Assembly (NCBI GenBank): GCA_025809375.1
Contig: CP099514.1
Span: 1,674,001-1,738,000 of the forward strand
From: Bacillus zhangzhouensis
GTDB lineage: Bacteria; Bacillota; Bacilli; Bacillales; Bacillaceae
DNA: 64,000 bases
Direction: 5' to 3'
The notes beneath the pieces are model-generated. The model saw nothing but the letters and a program-made list of their open reading frames with translations. It ran no database searches and was not told the origin of the DNA. This document shows, piece by piece, positions 16,053-23,601 of the stretch. The translations under genes and the position numbers were made by a program. Every line of letters begins with the position of its first letter. The first letter of the stretch is position 1.

Positions 16053-16334
16053 TTATGATGAAAAGTCAAAGTAATTTCGCTTTAATAACCGCTTCATGCT
16101 CATTAATTCTTCATAGGAGATTTTTTCTGGAAGTTTTGTCTGATCCACTAACATTAATTGATCTTCAATCTCTTTGACGGTCTCATCCTTTTGATAGGTC
16201 ATACCGCAGTGCATGCAGGATATGGACGGCGTTTCAATGATTTCAATTGATTGTGTGCCTGTGATCAGTTCCCAATAGACTGTTGTCTGCTCTGCATTTG
16301 CTTTGTTTTCCTCACACCAATCACATGTCAGCAA
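16053..16334 (-). CDS. yokU: YokU zinc-finger protein, kamA partner
   Basis: A 93-residue protein with two CxxC pairs (CDWC at 4-7 and CMHC near 40-43), probably binding one zinc. Its start lies two bases after the kamA stop, so it is cotranscribed with lysine aminomutase. YokU family proteins are usual kamA neighbours; role unknown. Confidence 0.78.
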   Translation of the reverse strand: MLTCDWCEENKANAEQTTVYWELITGTQSIEIIETPSISCMHCGMTYQKDETVKEIEDQLMLVDQTKLPEKISYEELMSMKRLLKRNYFDFSS

Positions 16335-16336
16335 GG

Positions 16337-17737
16337 CTATTTCTCCTCCTTCACGGTTTGTTCTCTTTTGAGCTGCGCTTGATATTTCTTCTCTTTTAAT
16401 TCATCTCGTTTTTCACGTTTGTTTTTGAGTGTATCGTGCTCAGGATTTGTCTCATATGCTTCTCTACGTTTCATTCGGCTTAAATTCTCAGGTGTAAACG
16501 ATCTCGCTTCATCCTGAAATAGTGCAGTAACACCAATTGCCGGTTCTTGTTTCTCTTCATAAATTTCATTGAAATACGCATCTGCCTGACCTGCAACGTA
16601 ATGTTCTGGTTCTGGATAAGAGGTGATGACACCTTCAAAGTTACGAAGGACGACTTTGTCAGGGCTTTGCGATAATAAATAATTTGGCTGTAAGGCAATT
16701 TTCCCTCCGCCTCCTGGGGCATCTACAACAAAGCTTGGTACTGCATAACCGCTCGTATGTCCTCTTAAGCCTTCAATGATTTCAAGCCCTTTTGAGACTG
16801 GTGTTCTAAAGTGGCCAATGCCCTCAGATAAATCACATTGATAAATATAATATGGTCTGACCCGAATCTTCACGAGGTCGTGCATCAGCTTCTTCATAAT
16901 CGGTACACTGTCGTTGATACCTGCAAGGATGACCGCCTGATTCCCTACAGGGACACCGGCATTTACAAGACGTTCGCACGCTTCTTTTGCTTCTTTTGTG
17001 ATTTCAATACTTGTGTTGAAATGAGTGTTCAGCCAAACTGGGTGATATTTCTTCAAAATCTCGCACAGCTCATCTGTAATACGCTGCGGAAAGACAACCG
17101 GCGCGCGAGTTCCAATCCGAATGATCTCAACGTGCGGAATATCTCGTAAGTTTTTCAAAATGTATTCAAGCACTTGATCGTTGATTAACAGCCCATCTCC
17201 GCCAGAAATTAACACGTCCCGCACCTCAGGTGTTTCTCTAATATATCCAATTGCAGCATCTAACTGCTTTTTCGGCACACCCATACCAATCTGGCCGGAA
17301 AAACGTCTTCTCGTACAATAGCGGCAGTACATGGAGCACTGATTTGTCACAAGAAACAGCACACGATCTGGATACCGGTGCGTGAGCCCCGGGACAGGTG
17401 AGTCCTCATCTTCATGCAGCGGGTCTTCCAGATCATATTTTGTTTTATGAAGCTCTTCTGCAATTGGCACAGATTGCATTCGTATTGGACATCTTGGATC
17501 GTCTGGATTCATCAGTGAGGCATAGTAGGGTGTAATGTTGAGTGGAATAGTTTTGGTGGAAATCTTCACCCCTTCTCGTTCCTCTTCTGTTAAGTTTACG
17601 ATTTTTTCTAAATCCTCAAGCGTTTTCACGGTATGCGTCAGCTGCCAAATCCAGTCGTTCCACTTTTCCTCAGGTACATCCTTCCAAAGCTCTATGTCTT
17701 TCCAGTGACGCGCCGGTTCATACAATTTCTGATTCAT
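16337..17737 (-). CDS. kamA: Lysine 2,3-aminomutase (radical SAM, PLP)
   Basis: Start at the ATG at 17737, six bases after AGGGGGA; an ATG two codons upstream abuts that site. The 466-residue enzyme converts L-lysine to L-beta-lysine. The iron-sulfur motif is C134-C138-C141 (CSMYCRYC), the SAM-binding GGD follows at 179-181, and the PLP lysine is K346 in PGGGGK. A charged Lys/Glu-rich tail closes the protein. It lies behind a -24/-12 promoter and downstream of an NtrC-type activator gene. The acetyltransferase yodP and the yodQRST genes that follow kamA in B. subtilis are absent here. Confidence 0.93.
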   Translation of the reverse strand: MNQKLYEPARHWKDIELWKDVPEEKWNDWIWQLTHTVKTLEDLEKIVNLTEEEREGVKISTKTIPLNITPYYASLMNPDDPRCPIRMQSVPIAEELHKTKYDLEDPLHEDEDSPVPGLTHRYPDRVLFLVTNQCSMYCRYCTRRRFSGQIGMGVPKKQLDAAIGYIRETPEVRDVLISGGDGLLINDQVLEYILKNLRDIPHVEIIRIGTRAPVVFPQRITDELCEILKKYHPVWLNTHFNTSIEITKEAKEACERLVNAGVPVGNQAVILAGINDSVPIMKKLMHDLVKIRVRPYYIYQCDLSEGIGHFRTPVSKGLEIIEGLRGHTSGYAVPSFVVDAPGGGGKIALQPNYLLSQSPDKVVLRNFEGVITSYPEPEHYVAGQADAYFNEIYEEKQEPAIGVTALFQDEARSFTPENLSRMKRREAYETNPEHDTLKNKREKRDELKEKKYQAQLKREQTVKEEK

Positions 17738-17770
17738 ATCCATTCCCCCTATCAGCATTCACTTTATACT

Positions 17771-17787
17771 ATGCAAGTTATGTGCCA
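17771..17787 (-). promoter_or_regulatory. Sigma-54 (-24/-12) promoter of kamA
   Basis: On the minus strand TGGCAC, five bases, TTGCAT, an exact match to TGGCACN5TTGCW. Start expected near 17760, ahead of the kamA ribosome site. Confidence 0.88.
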
Positions 17788-17855
17788 ACATGGGAAAATG
17801 CCCCTATTCTTTACAAAAGGAGCTTTTACCCGTCATATTCAATTAGGCGCTGTGC

Positions 17856-19232
17856 CTACATTTGGGCATCTGCATATTTCTTCAGTTTATATTGCAGCGT
17901 TTGTCGAGGGATTTTTAAGGCGGCGGCAGTTTTTTTAATATTCCCATTATGCTGATGTAAAGCTTCTTGAATCAATGTTTGTTCAAATGAAGACACTTGA
18001 TTTTTTAAGGACGATTTAGATGTTTCTTTTTTCAGATTTTGCTCACGTAAATGAGCTGGAAGGTATAGAGGGACGATCTCTTCCTCTTCCTTTGGCATCA
18101 TCAGCACAGCATGCTCTATCGTATGTTTTAATTCTCTCACGTTCCCAGGCCAGTGGTGAGCCATAAACAATCGTTCCGTTTCTTCAGAAAGGCGTGTGAC
18201 GTTTTTTGAAAACTGATGATGATAGGTTTGAATGAAGTGGCGGGATAGCAGCGTGATATCTTGCTTTCTCTCACGAAGCGGCGGAATATGAAAAGATGAC
18301 ACATGCAGTCTATAAAATAAATCTTCTCTTAAAATTTGCTTTTTCACTGCTTCGAATGGGTCCATATTGAGCGCAGTAATGAGCCGAACATCCACTTGAA
18401 TAGACTTTGCATCACCGATGCGGCGTACAACACCATCTTCTAACACACGTAATAATTTCGTCTGAAGCGTGAGCGGCATCGCTTGCAGTTCATCAAGAAA
18501 AAGCGTGCCCCCATCAGCTAATTCGAAAAGTCCCTTGCGATCAATTGCGCCCGTATAGCTTCCTTTGACAGATCCAAACAATAGACTTTCAAGTAATGAT
18601 TCTGGGAGTGCTGCGCAGTTTTGTGGAATGAACACTTGATTTTCTCGATCAGATGCATGGACAATGGCTTGAACGAGCACTTCTTTTCCTGTCCCTGTTT
18701 CCCCGTAGACAACAACTGATGATGGATAAGCAGCTGCTTTTTTTGCCCTTTCAAGCATTTCTTTTAAAAGGGGATCGTTTGTTAAAAATGAAGCAAAATC
18801 ATGCATTTGTAAGGCCACAGCCCCGTCATGTGTTCGCTTTTTTTGACCTAAACGATTGGAAAGAGCTGACAGCTCTGATACATCTTTTGCCACTTCGACC
18901 GCGCCTATTAACTCGTTATCTTCGATAATAGGCAAAGTCGTGTTCACCGTTTCAATTCTTTCTCCGTTTTTATTCAAATAGGTTTGCAGCGAATGATAAA
19001 TGGGCTTTCCTGTTCTCAAAACATGCATGAGCGTACTTGTTTTTTCTGTTAAAGAGGGATACACATCAAGGATGTACTTGCCAATCACCTCTTCTTTTTG
19101 TAAACAGTCAAACTTAGCGGCATTATGATTGTAAAAGATCGTCATTCCTTGATCATCTACAACATGGATGGCCTCATCAATGGCTTCTAAAATTAATTCA
19201 AACCAATCCGCTCTTTCGACAACCTTTCCCAT
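17856..19232 (-). CDS. kamR: Sigma-54-dependent activator of the kam locus
   Basis: A 458-residue NtrC-type activator. PAS domain at about 10-120 (sensor), AAA+ domain at about 145-375 with Walker A GETGTGKE (177-184), the sigma-54 contact loop GSYTGA (224-229, variant of GAFTGA) and Walker B GGTLFLDE (241-248), and a C-terminal Fis-type HTH (NGNIKKTAAALKIPRQTLQY). It lies directly upstream of a perfect -24/-12 promoter for kamA, so it very probably activates kamA, perhaps in response to lysine or a catabolite sensed by PAS. The name follows the kam regulator known in B. thuringiensis. Confidence 0.85.
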   Translation of the reverse strand: MGKVVERADWFELILEAIDEAIHVVDDQGMTIFYNHNAAKFDCLQKEEVIGKYILDVYPSLTEKTSTLMHVLRTGKPIYHSLQTYLNKNGERIETVNTTLPIIEDNELIGAVEVAKDVSELSALSNRLGQKKRTHDGAVALQMHDFASFLTNDPLLKEMLERAKKAAAYPSSVVVYGETGTGKEVLVQAIVHASDRENQVFIPQNCAALPESLLESLLFGSVKGSYTGAIDRKGLFELADGGTLFLDELQAMPLTLQTKLLRVLEDGVVRRIGDAKSIQVDVRLITALNMDPFEAVKKQILREDLFYRLHVSSFHIPPLRERKQDITLLSRHFIQTYHHQFSKNVTRLSEETERLFMAHHWPGNVRELKHTIEHAVLMMPKEEEEIVPLYLPAHLREQNLKKETSKSSLKNQVSSFEQTLIQEALHQHNGNIKKTAAALKIPRQTLQYKLKKYADAQM

Positions 19233-19251
19233 TCTTTCCCCTCACTTTCAG

Positions 19252-19288
19252 TGCCGAAAAACCGGCATCTATTGCCGAATTTTCAGCA
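19252..19288. promoter_or_regulatory. Tandem 16-bp dyads, candidate KamR enhancer
   Basis: TGCCGAAAAACCGGCA (19252-19267) and TGCCGAATTTTCAGCA (19273-19288) begin exactly 21 bases apart, two helical turns. They lie 20 bases upstream of the kamR start. No copy is seen next to the kamA promoter. Confidence 0.55.
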
Positions 19289-19361
19289 GCTTGATCTAAC
19301 GTTCCCCTGTCCTTTCAAGTTTCGCTTTTTCCTTGCGACTTCCTGCTTTTTTGTTGATTGC

Positions 19362-19394
19362 ATCAAAAAGCACCCCTCTTATGAGGAGTGCTTT
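19362..19394 (-). terminator. Intrinsic terminator of the cgeC-cgeD unit
   Basis: A 12-bp stem AAAGCACTCCTC/GAGGGGTGCTTT with ATAA loop, followed by T; it overlaps the end of cgeD. Confidence 0.75.
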
Positions 19395-20668
19395 CGTTTT
19401 GATGTTTGATAAAGAGACATATCAAATTCTTGTAGAGATTCCATATACAGCGGCACGATCGGCTTTCCTTCCTGAAATAACGTGAATTGGGAAGGATACA
19501 GCTTAATTGGCTGATGATAAAAGGCAAATCGCTTCACAATTTCAGGATCAATACGGCAAAAGGTATGATGCACCAGTAAATAGACTTCTCGTTTCCATTT
19601 AAACAGGCGTCTGTTTGGCGGACTAAATACGGGAGAAACTTGAATAATGCCGCCATCTTCAAACTTCTGAAGCCGTTTTTTTGAAATCGTATAAATCTCC
19701 TTAGGGTGAAACTGAAAATATTGCACGTCACGTTTAGAAGCAAATCGCCTTTTTTTCTGATCTTCAATATAAAAGAACGTTTCCCCCAGGTCTGCCGTGA
19801 CAACTGTATAATTAGGCACTGCCAGCCTTTCTTTCTTTTCGTATTTCATCGCACATAACGTTGGAACCCGAATCGCGCGTCTGTTTTTTTCATTCACCCA
19901 GCACTTTGCAATTTCATGCAGGTTTCCACCTGCGATTTGAAAGTATTCCCCATCCTTTTCAATCACCGTCCCGTCAATGAGATTATACGGCATACTTGAA
20001 AACAGATGATGAAAGGAATGAGGAGTTTTATACGTCGTATCAAGTACCTCTCTTAATGGAAAAAATGCGGCAAAATCATTTAATCTCATCCAAAATACAG
20101 AATCTGCATGATGCCAGTGTTTTGGTTCATCATCCCAATATTGCCCGTATTTCTCATAAATGAGGTGAAGTAAACGCCTTCTGTGCATGACTGAACAATG
20201 GTCCACTTGAAAGGACGCATGCTCCAAAATTTGGTCTGCTTCACGAACAAAGCTCATGGTCTCAACCAAATACTTATCAACATGCACGACCCGCTGCGAA
20301 GAATACACGATATCAATATGAGGTTTTGACTGAAAAACATCCACCATTTTCTGCAAACGATCTTGATGATACACAGTATCATCTGTTAAATAACAAATGA
20401 GCTCACCTGTTATATGGGTTAGCGCTTCATTAATAATCGTGGCATACCGAACGGTTAACAGCCGTTTTGCAGGATGAACTCTGTGAGAGAACAGATGAAT
20501 GCGCTCATCGTCTAAATAAGGCTGGATCTTTTGAAGGGTGTCCTCATCTGAGCCATCATCCATAATCAAAAGCTCCCAATTTGAATACGTTTGATCCACC
20601 ACACTCTTTAGCACACGATCAATGAAATCAGGTTTATTATAGCTTGTTAAAATCACCGATACTTTCAT
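19379..20668 (-). CDS. cgeD: CgeD, GT2 glycosyltransferase for spore surface
   Basis: Start at ATG 20668, nine bases after AAAGAGG; an ATG two codons earlier sits too close. The first ~230 of 429 residues form a GT-A fold (MKVSVILTSYNKPDFI start; nucleotide-sugar DD in LLIMDDGSDE; LTDDTVYHQ as the DxD-like site). The C-terminal half is unassigned. In B. subtilis the cge genes act under sigma-K and GerE to decorate the spore outer layer. It follows cgeC here. No cgeE acetyltransferase is present. Confidence 0.82.
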   Translation of the reverse strand: MKVSVILTSYNKPDFIDRVLKSVVDQTYSNWELLIMDDGSDEDTLQKIQPYLDDERIHLFSHRVHPAKRLLTVRYATIINEALTHITGELICYLTDDTVYHQDRLQKMVDVFQSKPHIDIVYSSQRVVHVDKYLVETMSFVREADQILEHASFQVDHCSVMHRRRLLHLIYEKYGQYWDDEPKHWHHADSVFWMRLNDFAAFFPLREVLDTTYKTPHSFHHLFSSMPYNLIDGTVIEKDGEYFQIAGGNLHEIAKCWVNEKNRRAIRVPTLCAMKYEKKERLAVPNYTVVTADLGETFFYIEDQKKRRFASKRDVQYFQFHPKEIYTISKKRLQKFEDGGIIQVSPVFSPPNRRLFKWKREVYLLVHHTFCRIDPEIVKRFAFYHQPIKLYPSQFTLFQEGKPIVPLYMESLQEFDMSLYQTSKRKHSS

Positions 20669-20691
20669 GATCATTATCCTCTTTAATTAGA

Positions 20692-21012
20692 TTAAAAAGC
20701 CCCCCAGCTGACAATGTTCATGTAAGGAACATTTACTCTTAGCTGATTTGTCGCGTTTTTAAAGACCGCTACTGTATCAAAGAGCTGCACAACAACCACG
20801 TTTTGAAGAACATCTCCATTGACCAAATGAACGCGGGGCAGTGGAATGCCAAGCTCAAGCCATGGACGAAGTAATTCTTTGATGTCTGACACATTCTCTT
20901 CCTCACTTTCTTCTAAAAAGCGAAAAAGAAGTAAAATCAAGATGACTTCAAGCACTCCTTCCGACTCTAGTAATTCTTCGTTCCAACCATCTAATAATTG
21001 TTCAAATTCCAT
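20692..21012 (-). CDS. cgeC: CgeC-like spore surface protein
   Basis: A 106-residue acidic protein. The N-terminal third is Leu/Ile-rich (VLEVILILLLFRFLEESEEEN), the C-terminal part beta-rich. It is the first gene of the minus-strand unit with cgeD, divergent from cgeAB, and has a sigma-K-like promoter 35 bases upstream. Name from position and size. Confidence 0.65.
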   Translation of the reverse strand: MEFEQLLDGWNEELLESEGVLEVILILLLFRFLEESEEENVSDIKELLRPWLELGIPLPRVHLVNGDVLQNVVVVQLFDTVAVFKNATNQLRVNVPYMNIVSWGAF

Positions 21013-21046
21013 TCATAATCCCTCTCTCTTCACATTTAATCTTTAC

Positions 21047-21073
21047 TAGAGTATGAGCGTCACTTCATTTAGT
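21047..21073 (-). promoter_or_regulatory. Sigma-K-type promoter of cgeC-cgeD
   Basis: On the minus strand AC, 16 bases, CATACTCTA: exact CATANNNTA. Same spacing as the yodI promoter. Confidence 0.65.
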
Positions 21074-21151
21074 CTCAGCATTTGAAAACATTTTTAAAAA
21101 TGTGTGAAGTGATTAAATGAAAAGAATCAGGAATCAGCGTTCTGCTTATGC

Positions 21152-21177
21152 CAAAAAAAATGAACGGCATATACATA
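21152..21177 (+). promoter_or_regulatory. Weak sigma-K-like promoter of cgeAB
   Basis: CATATACAT (21169-21177) departs from CATANNNTA at its last two bases, and the -35 position holds CC rather than AC. A weak site would fit dependence on a GerE-like activator, which is inference. Confidence 0.35.
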
Positions 21178-21216
21178 GTGGTGAGTTTGAATTGATGAAG
21201 AAAGGATGGGGAAAAA

Positions 21217-21618
21217 ATGAGCGACAAGCGTGCTGAATTAAAAAAAGAACTATTGAAAGTGTTTTTCAAACCAATTACTCATGTATTAACAGCTAATTTC
21301 GAAGAAGGAGGAGTTCAAATGGAAGAAAAATTGAACGATTTATTAAGTGAAGTGGCTGCGGAGGCATCACTTTCAGATTCTGCTACAACACTCGATGTAT
21401 CTCAGCCAGCAAGATGGATCTTTGTAAGACTTGCACCAGGAACTGTCATTAGCATTGTCACTGACTCAGGAGATTTAATCGGGCCAGTTCAATTTGTATC
21501 ATTCGATGCTTCAACGGGTGTTGTATTTGTTACACAAGAAAGCTCTGTCACACCTACAGGCTCAGCAACGACTCTATTAGATGTAGATAAAGTTGAAAGT
21601 GTTACATTCACATCTTAA
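21217..21618 (+). CDS. cgeA: CgeA, spore crust protein
   Basis: A 133-residue protein, the length I recall for B. subtilis CgeA. A short Lys-rich head ([16 protein letters not shown]) precedes a beta-rich, Ser/Thr/Val-rich body ([20 protein letters not shown]) typical of crust proteins. ATG 21217 follows AAAGGATGGGG. A second, stronger ribosome site (GAAGGAGGAG) lies inside the gene before an in-frame ATG at 21319, so a shorter 99-residue form may also be made. Operon with cgeB. Confidence 0.82.
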   Translation: MSDKRAELKKELLKVFFKPITHVLTANFEEGGVQMEEKLNDLLSEVAAEASLSDSATTLDVSQPARWIFVRLAPGTVISIVTDSGDLIGPVQFVSFDASTGVVFVTQESSVTPTGSATTLLDVDKVESVTFTS

Positions 21619-21633
21619 TGTGAGAGAGTCATC

Positions 21634-22596
21634 ATGAAGCTTCTTTATATCAGTTCTGGCTACGGCGGAATCTATCACATGTTTGATCAATGGGTAGAAG
21701 AAAGCTTCATTGATTCCCCCTTTTCATGTGTAAAGATTGATAGAGACTCTCTACCCACTAACATGCACAAAATCCGGACATTTTCTCCGGATTTTGTTTT
21801 GATGATGATCGGTGATCATGTTCCGAAAGACGTGCTTCATCCATTCAAACAAGAAAAAATCCCGATCGTTCTGTGGATGACAGAAGATCCCTTTTATACA
21901 GATGTATCAGCTGCTTGCGCACGTGATGCGCGGCTCATATTAACAATCGATGAAGGGGTTTTGCCATTTTATAAACAATTAGGCGCTGAAAATACGCACT
22001 ACTTTCCCATTCCGACAAATACACGGGTCTTTCAGAAAAATGAATCTTCAGAAGAGATGTGCACGTATGACCTTGCACTCGTTGGCTACCCTTATCCCAA
22101 CCGAATCAAAGCCATCGATACACTCTTGCAGCAAAACAAATGGCGTATTCTCGTTGCAGGTAAGGAATGGCACCGACATTTAAATAAATTACGGAGACAT
22201 TATCGTGATTTCACACTTATGACCAATTGGCTGAGTCCTCAGCAAATGGCGGACATCTATCAGCAAACAGCGATTGTCCTGAATCCGCATAGGCCAGCTC
22301 AATTTGCGTATAACAAAAACAAAGCCATGATTCAAAATATGAGCCTCAATAACAGAGCGTTTGATATTGCTGCAACTGGAAGTTTTCAATTGACGGATTT
22401 ACATCCTCCGCATCCTTTTTCAAGCTTTGTTTTTTACAAAGATGAGGAAGATTTGATCAAACAGGTTGAATACTATGGATCAAATCCAGGTGAAAGAAAG
22501 GCGGTTGCACTGAACAACTACGAGCAAGCCGTTCGCTGGAATACATTTGATACGATGCCACAAAGGCTTTATGAAATCGTAAAAAGCGCCCTATAA
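21634..22596 (+). CDS. cgeB: CgeB, glycosyltransferase-like spore protein
   Basis: A 320-residue protein of the CgeB/DUF3880 + Glyco_trans_1-like family. N-terminal Rossmann part (YISSGYGGIYHMFDQW), central VGYPYPNRIKAIDTLL, and C-terminal segment AFDIAATGSFQLTDLH, the usual sugar-nucleotide region. It begins 15 bases after cgeA with a modest GAGAG ribosome site. Probably glycosylates a crust component in the mother cell during coat maturation. Confidence 0.82.
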   Translation: MKLLYISSGYGGIYHMFDQWVEESFIDSPFSCVKIDRDSLPTNMHKIRTFSPDFVLMMIGDHVPKDVLHPFKQEKIPIVLWMTEDPFYTDVSAACARDARLILTIDEGVLPFYKQLGAENTHYFPIPTNTRVFQKNESSEEMCTYDLALVGYPYPNRIKAIDTLLQQNKWRILVAGKEWHRHLNKLRRHYRDFTLMTNWLSPQQMADIYQQTAIVLNPHRPAQFAYNKNKAMIQNMSLNNRAFDIAATGSFQLTDLHPPHPFSSFVFYKDEEDLIKQVEYYGSNPGERKAVALNNYEQAVRWNTFDTMPQRLYEIVKSAL

Positions 22597-22609
22597 CTGG
22601 GCGCTTTTT
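22581..22609. terminator. Bidirectional terminator after cgeB
   Basis: Perfect 11-bp arms AAAAAGCGCCC and GGGCGCTTTTT around TATAACT; contains the cgeB stop codon. Confidence 0.85.
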
Positions 22610-22625
22610 CTCGTTGAATGCCAAC

Positions 22626-23348
22626 TTATGCATGATCTCCCGTATCTCGGCGAGCTAATAAGAAGTTCTCCGCCTCTTTTCGATCTTCCTCCTGTTTCAC
22701 CACAAGCGACCGCGTGTAATCCATCATATATGCTCCGACAGATCCTTCTAAAAAGGAATGAATGCATTCTTTTGCATAATGAGCATAAAAAGCATATACC
22801 GCACCATTGAGACGGCCATACGTATATGGCTGCTCATGCTTTGGCATGAAAAAGAAATGATTGTCCTTATATAATGTAGCTTCATTATTTTCATGCAGTG
22901 TCCATGTTTCATTTGGGTTTTCTAATGCCTCTGTAAAAGATGCGATGCAGTCATGTTCCCCCTCCACTAAAAGCTGCAGGCACTTTTCGATATCTGCCGG
23001 CTCTCTTAAAGGAGACGATGGATGCAGATATAGCACAATATCAAAGGTTTTCCCCTCCCGCTCTAAATAAGCAAGCGCATGCTTCACAGCTAATAGCGAC
23101 GGTGTTTGTTCTGTTACATGTGTGCTTGGCAGTTCAATCACATTTGCTCCGTAGTGAGATGAAATGATTTGCGTATTGACATCCTCTGAGGAGACGATGA
23201 CTTCATCTAACTCAATCATTTGCAGTAACGGCTGAATGGTCCAATAAATAAGCGGCCGCTCTGCCAAAATGCGTATATGTTCATCATGCTGGCCGTCGTG
23301 ACTTCTAAATGCAGGTATCATGGCTAAAATACGATTTCCCCTATACAT
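22626..23348 (-). CDS. Acylneuraminate cytidylyltransferase-like protein
   Basis: Start at ATG 23348 (240 residues). The fold is that of NeuA/PseF/SpsF cytidylyltransferases, which activate acidic sugars with CTP: ILAMIPAFRSHDG, where the usual R-GS-K loop is altered, ILAERPLIYWTIQ, EVIVSSEDVNTQIIS, and YLHPSSPLREPADIE. It is divergent from spsM and next to cge genes, so a role in making an activated sugar for spore surface glycan is likely. The altered nucleotide loop leaves the exact activity open. Confidence 0.72.
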   Translation of the reverse strand: MYRGNRILAMIPAFRSHDGQHDEHIRILAERPLIYWTIQPLLQMIELDEVIVSSEDVNTQIISSHYGANVIELPSTHVTEQTPSLLAVKHALAYLEREGKTFDIVLYLHPSSPLREPADIEKCLQLLVEGEHDCIASFTEALENPNETWTLHENNEATLYKDNHFFFMPKHEQPYTYGRLNGAVYAFYAHYAKECIHSFLEGSVGAYMMDYTRSLVVKQEEDRKEAENFLLARRDTGDHA

Positions 23349-23541
23349 ATCTTCTCTTCTCCCCTCGTGCACAGCTCCCTTACTATTTTCTTCTCTCTAC
23401 CCGAGCTGACCGCAGTCCTGAAGCATTCAGGTCTCTCGTTTTTCTAGTTGATCTCTTATCTCTCCATATTCTATTAAGACGACAAGCAGATGGTTATAAT
23501 TTGTTCACCTAATTTATACATGAAGTGGTTCTTTTCCTCAA

Positions 23542-23568
23542 ACGAATGCCGCTCTTTCACATATGATG
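23542..23568 (+). promoter_or_regulatory. Sigma-K-like promoter of spsM
   Basis: AC (23542-23543), 16 bases, CATATGATG (23560-23568), one mismatch to CATANNNTA. About 33 bases upstream of the spsM start. Confidence 0.5.
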
Positions 23569-23601
23569 CAAAGTAGAGAAATGAGAGTTGGGGGATTAGA
23601 T

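Noticed and set aside
23417-23431. CCTGAA/TTCAGG hairpin in the gap between the cytidylyltransferase-like gene and spsM
   Set aside because: Only six pairs with a three-base loop and no T-tract on either strand; too little to call a terminator or operator.
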